Source: Isoetes taiwanensis
Lineage: Eukaryota > Streptophyta > Lycopodiopsida > Isoetales > Isoetaceae
DNA: 64,000 nt
NCBI GenBank assembly: GCA_021234155.1
Contig: JAJEKV010000049.1
Location: forward strand, 9,954,292-10,018,291
Direction: 5' to 3'
Shown: in pieces, positions 52,110 to 64,000 of the stretch
How the letters are laid out: every line of letters starts with the position of its first letter
Numbering within the stretch: position 1 is the first letter of the stretch
The notes under the pieces: generated by a model
Database searches by the model: none
The model's input: the letters and a program-made list of their open reading frames with translations, nothing else
What the model was told of the DNA's origin: nothing
Translations under genes and position numbers: made by a program

Positions 52110-54755
52110 TAACAGGGGGTTTTCTTTGTGTTTTTGTACGCTTTTCACAAAGGTTTTCTTAAGATTTCATGGCGTATTCGAATGGATGTACTAATGCGTA
52201 TATCTAGAGTGCACCATTTCTTAGTCGTTGATTTAACTTTTTTTTTTCAATGGTCCAACATCCAAGGGCTCACAACAAAAGCCCTCTTTTTATTTTAGGG
52301 CTTGAACTGCAAGCCTCGTGGATAGCATTTTAGGGCACGAAACAGGGCTTGCAAATCCTTTTCCCCTATTTTGCACGAGCATGTGGCAGCCATGGCAATC
52401 ATCGGGCTATTCCAGTTAGAATTCCAGGAACAGAATGTGTTGCTCTAAAATTTTGATGACCACGATGTCGCATCTCCTCTTCAGCTCTCGATCATATGAT
52501 TTAGCATCTCCTCTCGATGCTGACTTCAAGGAGGCCACGATTTCATATCTCCTCTTCATTTCTGGATGATGGCTATGGCGGGCTAGGTAGCTATGGCGAT
52601 GGCATGTGGAAGCTACAGAACAGCAGAGGCATGAAGTATTGAAGCTACATATTTTAGGGTTCGCTGGTCGCAGTTTAGGGCTCGCTGGTTGCTGGTTGTT
52701 GCTAGATGTTAGTGTGCCCCGGTTGGACCAAATCAAAGACCTGTTGCACGGTTGGACCAAATCAAAGACCTGAGTGGTAACCAGGGCCGGGTCCAGCCAA
52801 GCTGAAATTCCAAGGGGGTATGACAGTAGTGTTGGAGGTGCCTGCAAGCCCGATCTTGAGCTCAAAATTAGCCATCGAATTCTCCACATCACCTGACTTT
52901 GCATTAGACAAAGACTCCACTTCGCAAAGCAATTTGCGTTTTCAAACCATCCGAGCATCCGGCAGTAAGATCTACAATCTCGAGTGGTCGCTTGCATGAG
53001 TGCGGAATTATCCCCGTGAATTCGAACAATCCCTTGCATGGTGGCTTGGGCCCATCATCTCCCATATTATTTCAAATCCTTGCCGGTTCCACCCCGGCTT
53101 CCATCCGGAGCTTGTATGTGCCTTGCATCTGGCGGTAGTCGATTAGTCTTACCATAGCCTCGCATCACAACCGTTTTTCGTTTATTTCTCTTTAACTTTA
53201 ACCAATTTCTATAGCGAGCGAAGATCTCCAGCTTGCCTTGTATCCATCAGTTGCCCAACTCATTATATCCCATGTCACAGTGATATTTCCTGTTGCGAAA
53301 TCCATCTAGGCTATTTTGTAGGTGTATCAGAGCATTAAAGCATGAAATAGGTTAGCCAACCATTTGTTTCTGTCTTTCTTTCTTTCTTTCTTGCAAAGAG
53401 TTCTAACGATTCACACAGACCGAGGAACATAGAAGAAAGATCCCTCTTTGGCCATGGTTTTATTTGAAGCTCTGAATTTCCATTCCCAAGCTAAATCGTC
53501 AACTGGCTGATGTGCATTCAGAAATTACTTGGCCTAATTCATTGGCTCATTTGCAGGTTTCCCACTAACAACTGCACCCAAGAATCGATGGGAACTCAAT
53601 TGCCCCTTGCTTGCCAAATCATTCACTAGGTTAGCTTAGCTTTATCGAGGCGTTATCTTCCTTTTTTTCCTTTTCGTGTTGATATCTTGTAAAAGCTTGC
53701 TGCTTTCCTTTCTCCATAATTATTGCAGCCGAACCCGAATTAGAAGCGTAAGCATAACTCCATTGCTTCGAATGCGATAGAAGCATTATTGCGGTTGGTG
53801 ATTTTAGCAATGAATCAGAAACCCGAGCACCTATTCAGTTTCATGACAAGATGAACAAAATTTGGCAACAAGATAACTCTTTTGCAAGAGCATGATTTAT
53901 AAACACGGCAACCCCTTTTTATAGGTTGTGGCACAGAATTGCAGCCGTATTGCATTTGAGCTTCTAAAATTTGAAGCTTTGTTGTTGAAAGCAAATGCAA
54001 GGAATGTGCATTTCTGTTTTTTGTTACTGAGCTATCATTCCTTTGCTTGTAAATTGCAGGCTTTATATTGGCCTTTGCACAATGTAGCCTCTATAAGATT
54101 TAATGCTCCATTCTCTGCATTTTATTTAGAAGCACTATAAATTGAGTCATTTATGTACCAATGATCGAATGGATTTATTGCTTGATGTTACGCGAGTTCT
54201 TTGTGTATGGTGTTACTGCAGCAGGATTCACATGTCACATTCTGCAATGTGAGTGGCTTGGGTTGTCCAAGGTGTTCTCGTGGCTTGCATAACAAAATAT
54301 TCCCTCTTTTTAATTCCATGGTACATGTTTCTAGATTGCTACATATAGTTGCAGGAGTTAGACTGCTATACATTGTTGCAACACAGATTATTTCATGCTT
54401 TTCGAAAGAAGATCATAGGAGTTTTGCATGTTTTACATATTTTTACGTACGTTTGGTTTTTTTAGGGCCCGAAGGGCCCAAAAATTTTTTTAGTATAACA
54501 ACCAACACATAATTATCATTAACATTAATTAACACAACCATTGGGTCCAACACATTTAAATTAAAATCCCCCTTAAACCCCCTTTGGTTTGAGTGCATAT
54601 TCACACGGGGGGTGACGTAGGGCAGCGAGAGCCCTTATAATTATATTTTGCACGTACAAAATCAACACCATATAGTATTTTGCTTGAAATCTTATAGTAT
54701 TTTGCATATCTTGTTATACAGTATAGCAATTTTTGTACTTGCATACCCCACAAAC
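52110..54755. mobile_element. Unknown 2.6-kb insertion in the LINE relic
   Basis: Interrupts the RT reading between REYVA and NEELYVRLLGIP. The edges look like ACA-GGGGG (52120) and CCCC-ACA (54748), hinting at a short duplication and G-run ends, but no convincing inverted repeat was found. The interior has a TTTC microsatellite near 53374-53394 and a GGGCCCGAAGGGCCC palindrome near 54463. No protein domain is recognised. Confidence 0.4.
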
Positions 54756-54833
54756 GAGGAACTCTATGTACGGTTGTTGGGGATTCCAGTTGGCATGTTA
54801 CTATGAGCTGCATGGGAGGAGATCATTAGGGGT

Positions 54834-56249
54834 TTGGAGAAGCACTTGTTCTGGTGGTCCACCGCTAAGTTGTCTCTTGCGGGTCGCATTACAGTGGCCA
54901 AGTCAGTCCTTAGTAGTACCCATGTTTATATGGCATCCTTACTGCTAGCCCCACAGATCAAAGTGCGCGAGCTCATTGCAATAGTTCGGAACTTTATTTG
55001 GGCAGGTACTGAGGAAGGTGTTGTGGTTAAGGTGGCTTGGTCGAAGTGCATCGTTCCAAAGTGGGCAGGTGGTCTGGGTATGATGGACTTCTTACTTCAG
55101 AGCAAAGTGCTTATTTCAAAGTTCATTTGGAGACTCCTGAATGGTGAGGATGACTCTCCTGGTTCACGCCTTATTAGACAAGCTCTTGGTTACTGTATCC
55201 CTCTAGGCAAGAAGGCTGTCAAACCAGTCCTACCTTGGGCTTTATTTCAGACTCTGCATCCTTTTCTAAGTGCTTCTCCATTTTTGCGTGGCTTGTTGAC
55301 AGCATGGGAGGCGGTCAGACATCTTTTTTGGCCTTGCCCCTCTATCCACACCCTATTGGAGACTCCATGGTGGTGGGCACCACTGCCTCCAGACCCCTTA
55401 GCACCTCCATTGGCAGCATCAGTTCATCCCCTTACACAGAGACGATGGGTTCTTGCAGGTGTTGTCTCTATTCAAGCATGGTATGAGGCAGGTCGCCTAC
55501 TGCCTTGGCCTGAATTTCAGGCAAAGTTCTTGCTCTCTCTCATTGGGATGTATCTCTATGGGAGAAGGTCGCAGAAAATTTGCCTAGTGCAAGTTGGTGT
55601 TGCTGAAAGGGTGCCATGGGACTATCATGAAAATATTCACAAAGGCAAGCACTTTGTCAGATCAGTAGATCGCCTTCTTTTAGCACCACAGCCCCTTCGG
55701 TTGCCAGATGGGTGACACCTACAGGTTCCACAGCCTATTTTGTGTCATACATGGCGATGGCTTTGGGATAGGTTGCTCCACCCTAAAGTCTCTGTACTGT
55801 AGTGGCAGGTTATCCACAGGTGCCTGCAGGTTAATGCCTTCCGACATCGCTATGATCCTCGCATATCTGCAGTATACCCACTCTGTCTTTCAGATGTTGA
55901 GACTCTTGAGCATTGTCTCTTTGATTGTCCTGAAGTTCAACCAGCATGGTCCTGGCTACAGGGTTTGTTTAACAGTACATTGGATTGCAGATGCATCCTC
56001 TTGGCGTTCTATCCCAACGAATGGCCTCCAGCTAAACAAAGGGCATTCCATCTTGGTTCCGGTTGGCTCCTATGGTCGATATGGGAGCGTCGCAGACACC
56101 ACATCTTTCAGGGCATTAATTCTTCTGCACGTGGTGTTATTACAGTGGCCCAGAAAAAGATATTCACAGCCTACGAGTGTCCCTCCCTTGACTCAAAAAT
56201 GATGGAACGCATCTGGAGTCAGTATCTTCGAATTGATTCTTATCATTAG
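54834..56249 (+). pseudogene. LINE RT C-terminal and zf-RVT fragment
   Basis: Long open reading 54834-55715 (KLSLAGRITVAKSVLSS, LIAIVRNFIWAGTE, VAWSKCIVPKWAGGLGMMD), then in a shifted frame to 56249 a zf-RVT-like segment (LEHCLFDCPE, then WSIWERRRHHIF). These are typical of the region after the RT palm in plant LINEs. Confidence 0.85.
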
Positions 56250-56414
56250 TCTCCTATTCTGGAGTAAGTACATTGTGCTCTAGGCTCGTGCTCCTGTGGC
56301 ATCTTTTTGTGCTTACATAGTTAGATGAGACATGTAAATTTTGTACTTTTTATCTGATTAATAAACTTTTTGGCTTTCGTCCTTAAAAAATAAAATAAAA
56401 ATAAAAAATAAAAG

Positions 56415-58200
56415 AAAGTTTAATTTTCTGAGCTGCATATCCAAATTGCTGCAGAAATATCTACATCAAGATGACATGCACTTAGTTTGTGTATGATCAT
56501 TTAGGTCAGCAACAACATGGCACATGGGTGTATAAAAGCAGTTATGGATCTATCTTCATGCAAACAACTTAAAATATTTGCAGAACAAAGCATCTTAAAA
56601 TAGATAACCTATTAAAAAAGGCACATACATCTACCAGATTATGTGCAATGGTACTGTCAGGCCTAAGCAAGTAATATGGCATTTTCAATTGTTACCTCAA
56701 GCATAGACCAAAAAGAAGGAAGAACCAATCCTGAAAAGCTACGACTTCAAGAATTAACTGATTAACGTAATGATTTGCACCTTATGAAAGAATCGGACAT
56801 AATTTACCAATTTGACCAAGGGCGCAGGTAAGATTGCTCAATGGCAGATGACTAACTTATAATATAGACCCATTTGGCTATTTACCACCAAAACTTAAGC
56901 CCAAGACATATCAAAAGTTGCACAAAGTGCAAACAGAAAGCCACTTGATACTAACTAGGTTTGTGCTAGTCTCTTCTTTGTTCCAGTCCGTAGCCTTCAC
57001 CTAATCAAACATACGAAACACTGCAATATTCAGCTTTACAACGTAGTTTTAAGAGCGCACCATATGCTGGAATGAAAATAGAGCAGGTTGCCTCAGTTTT
57101 TACCACAACTTCAAAGATATTATCTCTCCATTACCATAGTGCAAGATGGCATTTGTATCTTGCCTACAGGTGCTTGCCCCTGCCAAGATCCCAAAATATC
57201 TTGTTGCAAGCTTGGTATCTAAACCATTGTCCCGTGATAAAGCATCCTTTGTCATTTCATAGCAGTAAATTGGGCATCATCACGGGTGAACTCATCTGCA
57301 ATGAAAATGGATAAGGAAATATTTAAAAACTCTTGACATTTGAGAAAGGCTAAAACTTGATTTGCTCACTGCAATCCATTCTGATGTTGTCCAAATCCTA
57401 TAGAAATGAAGAGCACATGCAAGAGCTAATGTAAGAATGATAGTTCCATGCCATTCTGGCAAATAAAAAGCAAAGAATGGTAAACAAAGTGCAAAGTATG
57501 ACATTCCTCTATTTGCGCACAAACTAATAGCATTTCCCAAACTGGTAATACTTGATTTCATGCTTCAAAACCAAATCTTGCCCTAACGTTTTACATCCTA
57601 CCTCTTCGGCCTTTAAAACTTCTATAACTCAGATTCAAGAAGATTCAATGTTGACTGAAAGAGCTTCCGGTTTGATATTTTTGATGGAAAATCCAAGAGA
57701 GCAGTGGCAGCATTGCAAAAGCTCGACTGATTCAAGACTCAAGATCTGATTGAGGGAGCGAAAATCCAAGAGGTGGTCAATTCAAAATTGGCATTGAATG
57801 CCTGCAACCAGTGTCCCGCAAGGGGGGCCGCAAGATGAAAGGGAACGCCGCATGCGGCGTTACATGCTGCGTTCCATGCACGATTACCAACACCCTCCCA
57901 TTTTAAAAAAGAAGATGTATGAGCTGTGAACATCGAAGGTGATCAATCTTACAATGGTACTACCATATACGTGTTAGTCACGGATAAAAACGAAATCTGT
58001 TGGTCCGCCCTTCCATAGTTTGTTTTCTTGCCAAGGCTTCAAAATGGCAAAAGCAAAAGGAATCCCAAAGGACTCAGGCACTGCAGGATGGTGAACACAG
58101 TAGTACGAATCATGTGTATGATGTTGGTTTATACTTTATGAAGCTGTGTCATATCTGGCATTCAGTAATGTAGGTAAGAAGGCAAGGCATCTTGTACCCA
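56415..58200. other. No gene seen
   Basis: AT-rich sequence with short ORFs. A small GC-rich palindromic patch near 57810-57880 (GCCGCATGCGGCG) stands out. No family recognised. Confidence 0.5.
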
Positions 58201-58344
58201 TCTTCTTATATTATAATGTTATACCGTAAGTGTTTAGTGCATCGAGCCCTAATTTGAATGGCCGAGATCATCTAGGTGCATCCAAAGGCCAAGATTTCTC
58301 GCACAACTTCTTACCACTGTCATTGATCATATTGTGATCTCTTA

Positions 58345-58929
58345 TGGGGAAAGGATAAGGAAAAAGGGATGAAAAGGAAAAGGAAGGAGGAAAGAGAGAA
58401 TGTAAAGGGACAAAAAGGCATGGGGAAAAGGGAAAAAGAGAAAGGGAAAAGGGTGGGATAAGAGAAGAGAAAAATGAATGGGAAAAGGGAAAGGGAAAGA
58501 AAAAATCAAAAAGGAGGGGGGAAGGTAACCTGAGAAAAGGGCACGAGGAAAAGGGGAAGAGGTAAAGGGGAAAGGGAAGGGGAAATGGCATAGGAGAAAG
58601 AGAAAGAGTTGGGAAAAGGGTCAAGAATGGGACAAGGAAGGAAAAAAAGGGCATGGGAAAAGGAAAGGGAAAAAGAGCATGGGAAAAAGGAGAAAAGGGG
58701 AAATTGTGAGGAAAGAAGAAAAGGGAAGGGAAAAGGAAAAGAGAGAGGGAAAGGGAAGGGAAAAGGGGCCCCGAGAAAAAGAAAAGAGTGCATAGTTAGG
58801 AAAATGAGAAAAATGGCAGGGAAAAGGGGGAACATGAGAAGGGAAGGGAAAAAGGGCATGAAAAAAGGGGAAGTGAAAGCAGAAAGAAAAAAGGAGGGGC
58901 AAAGGAAGGAAGGAAGGAAGGAAGGAAGT
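58345..58929 (+). repeat. Polypurine tract, left part of Helitron 2
   Basis: A/G-only-like sequence as in Helitron 1, ending in five GGAA units at 58905-58927. Confidence 0.95.
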
Positions 58930-59815
58930 TTATTTTAACGTCCACGGAGGCCAGAGGCCTATGAGACTAAGACATGCAGAGAACAGCAAAAAAAGCCAAA
59001 ACCCCAACACCAAAACAAACAATGTAATCAGACAAGAGAACCCTACTAATGGAAAAAAAAACCCCCACTTGGGAGGAAAACCCTAGCAGTAGGCTCAAAT
59101 ACCATGCCCCGTAAGAGCAAAGTCCGACGCAACGAAATCGTGCAGGATGTAAGCTCCCCACCAAGGCTACCATAGGTGATGCAAGTAATCCATGTAGCGT
59201 GTGTCGAAAGCATCTAAGATCGCTGTGCACGCTTCTGACATGGGCATATGCCGGCAATCACCGAGGGCATGGTGCTCATCCTCTATCACGCATCTCACAA
59301 CACCGACATATCCTTTTCCTCCTCGGGATCCCGCGGCCCGCCATTCACCCCAAAAATTGCTTCAACTCGAGGTAATGGGAACCCGGCCCTATGGCAAAGA
59401 ATAGCTCTCGCTTCTTCACCGAGATGTGTGCTTTCTGGCACCGATGGGGTCCATGCTCAAGGCCGGGATTAATCTGAGCGTGATAGTGCTCGCCTTGGGC
59501 TTTGCAAGAGTAGAGGCATCCCACGTGGTGGCAGCATAGCCCGTGATCCAATTGCCCATTCAAGATCGACCGCCAAAGGCCACCATCCGCTGGTAATCTA
59601 TAGACCACCTCCTAAACTATCCCCTTACAAGCCAGGCCATACCCCTTCACTGGGGGCCTCCTAACAACACACCGGGGGCAAGCGATGCTCATCCATCCCA
59701 TCCACCTTATGGAAGCAAGTAAGATGCCTCACAAGATAGCGTATCGTCAGAAGGCCGTAACCCCGCCTCATACAACAAAAATCTGATACGGTACGGTGTC
59801 CTTCACTCCCAAGCT
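58930..59815 (-). mobile_element. Probable truncated LINE inside Helitron 2
   Basis: At its left edge TTTAACGTCCACGGAGGCCAGAGGCCTATGAG resembles the 3' region of the LINE at 17.98 kb. That gives a minus-strand element whose tail abuts the (GGAA)n. The rest has no recognisable RT, so the identity rests on the 3' end alone. Confidence 0.5.
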
Positions 59816-59819
59816 ATAT

Positions 59820-61045
59820 GTCAAGAAAGGAAATGGAACCTGGAAAAATGGCATTAGACAAAGGGAAGAGGGAAATGAGAAAAGGGAAGAGGGAAAGGGC
59901 ACGAGAACAAAAAGGAAGAGGAAAAGGGTGAAGAAAGGGAAAAAAGAAAGCGAAAAAAAGACATGGAAAAAAGAAAAGGGGAAGAGGGAAAGGGTGGGGG
60001 AAAATAGGAAAACGAGAAAAAGGAAAGAGAAAAAATGTGGGAAGGGCATGGGAAAAGGAAAGGAAGGGAGAAAGGGTGAAGGAAAGGTAAGAAAGAGGGA
60101 AAGGATCGAGAAAGGAAAAAGTCCATCATGAAAAGGGAAAGGGAAAAAGGCCAAGAAAATGAAAAGAGGGAAAGGGTCAGAAAAGGGGGAAAAGGGAGGG
60201 GAAAAAGGGGAACAGGAGACGGATGAGGAGCAATGAATTGAAAAAGAGGAAGAGGAAAGTGGAAAAGGGCACGAAAAAAAAAAGAAGAGAGAAAGAGTGA
60301 GGAAAGGTGAAAAATATTAGAGGAGAGGGAAAAGTGGAAAAGAGAAAAGGAGGAGAGGGTGGGGAAAGGAGGAAAATGGGCACATAAAAGGGTAGAGAAA
60401 AGGGAATGGAAAGAGAAAGTAAAAAAGAAGGAAGAAAAGAAAGGGGAAAAAGGCACGGGGAAAAGCAAAAGGGTGGTGAAAGAATGAAAAGAGAAGGGAA
60501 AGGCAAATGGAAAAGGAAGGCGAAAAGGGGAGAAGGCAAGGGAAAATGGGCACGAGGAAAAGAGGAGAGGAAAATGGGTAAAAAAGAACCTTTAAAAGGG
60601 CAAGGGATAAAGAGGAAGAGGACCCTCTTAAAGGAAGAAAAAGGGCACATGAAAAGGTGGGAAAAAGAGAACGAAAAAAGGGCATGGGAAAAGGGAAAGG
60701 GAAAGTGGAAAATAAAAGAAAAGGGAAGGGAAAAAAGAAAGGTCCTTCACCCCCAAAAAAATGAGAAGGAAATGGAGAAAGGATGAAAAAAGGGAAGGGA
60801 AAAAATCCGTCAGAAAAAAAGGGAAGGGAAAAAGGAAAAGGGGAAAGGGGAAAGGGAAGGGACGTGAAGGGAAAAGGGGTTGAAAAAAGGAAAAAAAAAA
60901 AGGGGAAGGGAAAAAGATGTGTAGGAAACAAAGAAAAAGGGGAAAATGAAAAAGGAAACTGTGTAGGGAAACGAGGGAAAAGGAAAATATGGAATAGAGC
61001 AAAAGACAAAGGGAAAAGGAAGGGTGTCGAATGCACAAAAACCTC
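59820..61045 (+). repeat. Polypurine tract, right part of Helitron 2
   Basis: As above; long Phe/Ser/Pro pseudo-ORFs on the minus strand are artefacts. Confidence 0.95.
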
Positions 61046-61165
61046 TTAAAACTGCTGGGATTGGTTTCTATTATATTAGATTTATGAAAAGGAGTCTGAG
61101 CTGAATAGGTTTTCGTCCACACAGATTCTCAGCTTATGCCCAGCAATGCTGGGCACCATTACTAG

Positions 61166-61670
61166 TTCTTTACTACTGACAAGCAAGATCTGACTTACTA
61201 CCTTTGTAATTAAAAACAGAATGTAGTTTCTATCCATGATTTTTATGGTGGTCAAGGTCTGTTGTCCCTGAATTGTCTAAACTTATGCTTATATGCATAT
61301 CATGGATGAATATTCGAGTGTCTAAGAAAGACATGACTAATTAGCTGGTTTTCTTTTGCAGCATTTACAGGAAAGCAACAAGGCATATTTAGGTTTGTTT
61401 GATATAAAATGTTGTCATCAGCGTCTCTGTGAGCCATGGGAGGATATAAAAGTTTTACTCTTATTGCATATAGTCATGTGGATCTAGTCAACTAAGTCAA
61501 TATAAGTTGTCATTACATTGCTACGATTGTACTTTGTGGATTATAACCAGGATCCTCTTGGACGAGAGGTTGTCTATGCATAAATTCAAATACACTAGCT
61601 TTCTAATATTACTTTGATTAGGCTTATACTATGCCTCGTACATATTGAGATCACACGTAGAGCATAAATT
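61166..61670. other. No gene seen
   Basis: Spacer between Helitron 2 and the LINE tail. Confidence 0.5.
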
Positions 61671-61676
61671 CAAATA

Positions 61677-61733
61677 ATATAGAATAGAATAGAATAGAAT
61701 AGAATAGAATAGAATAGAATAGAATAGAATAGA
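61677..61733. repeat. (AGAAT)n pentamer array, LINE tail
   Basis: Eleven or so AGAAT units. The same pentamer occurs at 17958-17980 at the end of another LINE, and three units occur near 47411. Confidence 0.95.
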
Positions 61734-62980
61734 ATACATTAATGTCCCTTGTGCCGTGAGGCCCCTGGACTTGTGTAGCATGGGCGAGCTCCCTAAGAAG
61801 GGTGCTACTAGCACATCACGCTGTTATAATGTAGCCTTTTCGGAAGGCTGACTTTTTTCTTTTGTTACCAAAAGATCCCGCTTTTACCTTCGGCCGCGGG
61901 CCGATGCGTTGATGCGTCGTTATCAATCGCCTTTAACCGAAAGCGGCTTTGTATGGGGTTTTATGACCTATTTTGTACCGGCCATATTACTTAACCCTCT
62001 TTCATCGTGGTACTTCTCTGCGGTTCCGTCGCCATTCTTTGATCGCTGGCGCGCCAAATCCCTGAAAGCAATTGGTCATCGCCATCACGTGGAATTGGTT
62101 CCCCCCATCTTATATTTCTCGTATCGTCCCCTCGATGTCTCCGTAGATCTGGGACAATCATTAATCATATGGTTCTCGCCCTCTATCCTTCCAATCACAT
62201 TCTCGTGCATATCCCGCCTTCCTTTGTCTATCCCTCTCCACTGTCTTTTTCGATTCTTAGATCATGACTTCCCATCCCGAATCTAGCCGAATGTCTTGCT
62301 TTTCCCAAAGATGTTATCCCTGCATATCGGGTGTCCTATATCGATCCGGATTAAAAACTTGTGTGAGCCAGCCTGCGTCTTTGGTCCCATGTGTCTTTGC
62401 AGCCATGCTCTTGTAAATTTTTGTTCCGCCCACTCCTCATTCCACCGCCCTTCTTGTATTAGGTCACTTAGGTTTAATCCCATCCGGTTGCGGTCCATGT
62501 TGCCACCTCTTTAAACCATCCACTACCCGTAAGAATGTGTGATTTTATGGATTCGGTGATTGCAATCTTTGGACGCTTTCCCTTGTATGTCTCCCCTGCA
62601 TTGTCTCCGAAAGCAGGTACCTTATGGTTCTCCCCATGCTCTCACTTCCATCGGTTTTGCCCCCGTTTCGAGGATCATGATCGTTAGTGGTGTATTTGTT
62701 CTTACCCCAATTCTTGTCCGTGCCATTGCCTAAGAATCCCTTCTTGTTTTCAATTTAAATGCCCTCATAGACCTGGTCCCCATGCTTTCGCCTCAGATAA
62801 TCGAAAGTGGTGGCTACCGCTGCATGAATAGGTAACACTTGATGTCCTGGGGCCGGTTATTCTACTTTTTGTTACGAAGTTCTTCATGTTGAAGTAGCTT
62901 CCTATAGCCGATTGGACCTCGGCGTTGGCTCCTTTGGCCCATTTCCCGTGCCATGTGCATCATACCCTAGATATCTCAGA

Positions 62981-63665
62981 TTACGTTGTTTCCTCTATCT
63001 CTTTATCTTTATATCTGAAAGGTTTATGCCTGTTCTTATGTCCAAAGATGACTATCTTAGTTTGTGCTAGATTTATGGTCAGCCATGTCTCTTCACAGAA
63101 TTGTTCTACAATTTTGAAGCGCCCAGGCATCCCTTTGTTTTTGTGGCCATCATAATCGAGATCATCTCGCATATAGCATTATTGGTACCTTCGTGTCTCC
63201 TAGTGTAGGGGCATATTCGTCTCTTTGCTGCTCTGCTATGTATCCCTGCAGCGCATCTATATATATTCCAAACAGAGTTGGAGATAGTGGGCAGCCCTGG
63301 TTTACACCGGTATCACAGATTATTGGATGTCCTTGTTCCATCTTAGCATACACCTTATGGTATAATCTTGCAATCGATCCTACCATATTTATTGGGGCTT
63401 GCATATCTATCAATCTTTTTAGTAACTTCTCCCTCGGGACTGTATCAAATGCTTTTCTGAAATCCACAAAGCAACAGATGATCTTCCTTCCATGCACTTT
63501 GTTCTGATCTATTAATATCCGAAGAGTCACAAGATGATATGTGGTTGAGTGTTCCGGCCTGAACCCTGCTTGCCCTTGTGCCCTCATATTTTCTTCTTCC
63601 GCCCATTTCTTCAGTTTGTTATCCAATACCTTTCCAAACCATTTTGCGAAAATTGAGCTTACCAT
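62981..63665 (-). pseudogene. LINE reverse transcriptase fragment
   Basis: QAGFRPEHSTTYHLVTL, CCFVDFRKAFDTVPREKL (catalytic Asp), VNQGCPLSPTLFGIYIDAL, then, after a frame change at about 63165, EETWLTINLAQTKIVIFG. The catalytic YADD box falls at the frame break (MLYAR, then RDDL), so the enzyme is dead in this copy. Confidence 0.88.
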
Positions 63666-64000
63666 TATCGCCCTATAGTTCCCCGGATCCCGCTCTATTT
63701 CCCGCTTTATGTAGAGGTATGACTCGTTGTATGTCCATCCGTCTGGGAGTCCTCAGATGTATGATGCCATTGAAGATGTCTGTGGACTGCTCACCCTCGC
63801 CTCAAAGACACTTCAACAATTCCACGGCCAGTCAGATAAATCGATGCTTTATGGTTTGCCATCCTGTTTAGGGCTAACATTACCTCCACCATGTTGAAGC
63901 ATGGTTTGTCCGGGTTCTGCAGTATTGGTATTGGTACCGGTGGTGCCCCTGTTTTATACAATTTGTCCAGGTACCTCTCCCATCCCTCTGTTCCAATGCC

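Larger units (their letters stand above)
51780..56414 (+). mobile_element. 5'-truncated LINE relic split by 2.6 kb
   Basis: Part 1 (51780-52109) encodes RT motifs GRGIRQGCPLAPLLFTIV and YADDTFLFL. Part 2 resumes near 54756 with EELYVRLLGIPVG and runs through the RT thumb/connection (54834-55715) and zf-RVT to 56249. The 3' end is A-rich (AAAATAAAATAAAA, to about 56414). Frame changes and stops (for example TGA after VGMLL near 54804, and near 55713) show it is dead. It belongs to a different LINE lineage from the 35.3-kb copy. Confidence 0.85.
58201..61165 (+). mobile_element. Non-autonomous Helitron 2 with polypurine interior
   Basis: Starts TCTTCTTATATTATAATG after A (58200) and ends GCCCAGCAATGCTGGGC, ten bases, CTAG (61162-61165) before T. 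The first 140 bp and last 140 bp match Helitron 1. Interior polypurine tracts (58345-58929 and 59820-61045) are interrupted by about 0.9 kb of ordinary sequence that is probably a truncated LINE. Confidence 0.85.
61677..64000 (-). mobile_element. LINE with (TATTC)n tail, running off the right edge
   Basis: Minus-strand element whose 3' end is an uninterrupted AGAAT/TATTC pentamer array (61677-61733, about 11 units). RT coding is at 62.98-63.87 kb. A C-terminal fragment with SDLIQEGRWNEEWAEQKF is readable at 62498-62283. The 5' part is outside the window. Frame changes show it is decayed. Confidence 0.85.

Noticed and set aside
54463-54477. GGGCCCGAAGGGCCC palindrome as a Helitron end
   Set aside because: No CTRR follows at the right distance and the flanks do not fit an A/T insertion.
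58268-61122. Similar Phe/Pro-rich and Lys/Glu/Gly-rich ORFs
   Set aside because: Same compositional artefact in Helitron 2.

Overview
This window is nuclear DNA of a land plant. The support is an ARC5/DRP5B plastid-division dynamin with canonical GT-AG introns, plus recognisable pieces of CHUP1, an AREB/ABI5-type bZIP, a PPR protein, an AGD5/NEVERSHED-type ArfGAP and a Euonymus-type (EUL) lectin. The repeat load is that of a transposon-rich, AT-rich genome. I cannot name the species; nothing seen decides between seed and non-seed plant.

Only two host genes look intact and identifiable: a five-exon TMEM256/DUF423 membrane protein (15.2-17.06 kb, +) and a nine-exon ARC5-like dynamin (21.53-25.27 kb, +). 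A third, intact intronless ORF at 13.07-13.64 kb (-) encodes a highly divergent histone H3 fold protein with a long basic insertion in loop 1; it is the most interesting coding object here. A possible two-exon small membrane protein lies at 10.8-11.5 kb.

Layout. 1-9 kb: gene-poor, with a (TA)n tract, several tandem duplications and a decayed mitochondrial carrier gene at 6.85-7.41 kb. 9-12 kb: mostly featureless. 12-17 kb: small ORF, hairpin tandem array, H3-like gene, TMEM256 gene. 17.5-19 kb: partial lectin and a truncated LINE. 19.2-21.07 kb: a Helitron filled with polypurine DNA. 21.5-25.3 kb: ARC5. 25.5-25.9 kb: GC-rich foldback.

27.19-45.65 kb: one PIF/Harbinger element with matching termini and TAA target duplications. 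Its transposase and Myb-like ORF1 lie on the minus strand, but the element is swollen by nested insertions. A broken group A bZIP gene sits inside it and is itself cut by a 3.1-kb non-autonomous LTR retrotransposon (GGAGT duplication) and a 7.4-kb LINE (16-bp duplication); the LINE is in turn cut by a hAT-type MITE (8-bp duplication). PPR and TPR gene fragments lie in the same nest. The order of insertion can therefore be read directly.

46.7-50.1 kb: fragments of an ArfGAP gene (+) and a decayed CHUP1 gene (-), with a Helitron terminus between them. 51-56.4 kb: a second copy of the hAT MITE family and a LINE relic split by about 2.6 kb of unknown DNA. 58.2-61.17 kb: a second polypurine Helitron of the same family. 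61.7-64 kb: a LINE running off the right edge. The genes do not form a pathway; the window is best read as two or three living genes among layered transposons and gene debris.
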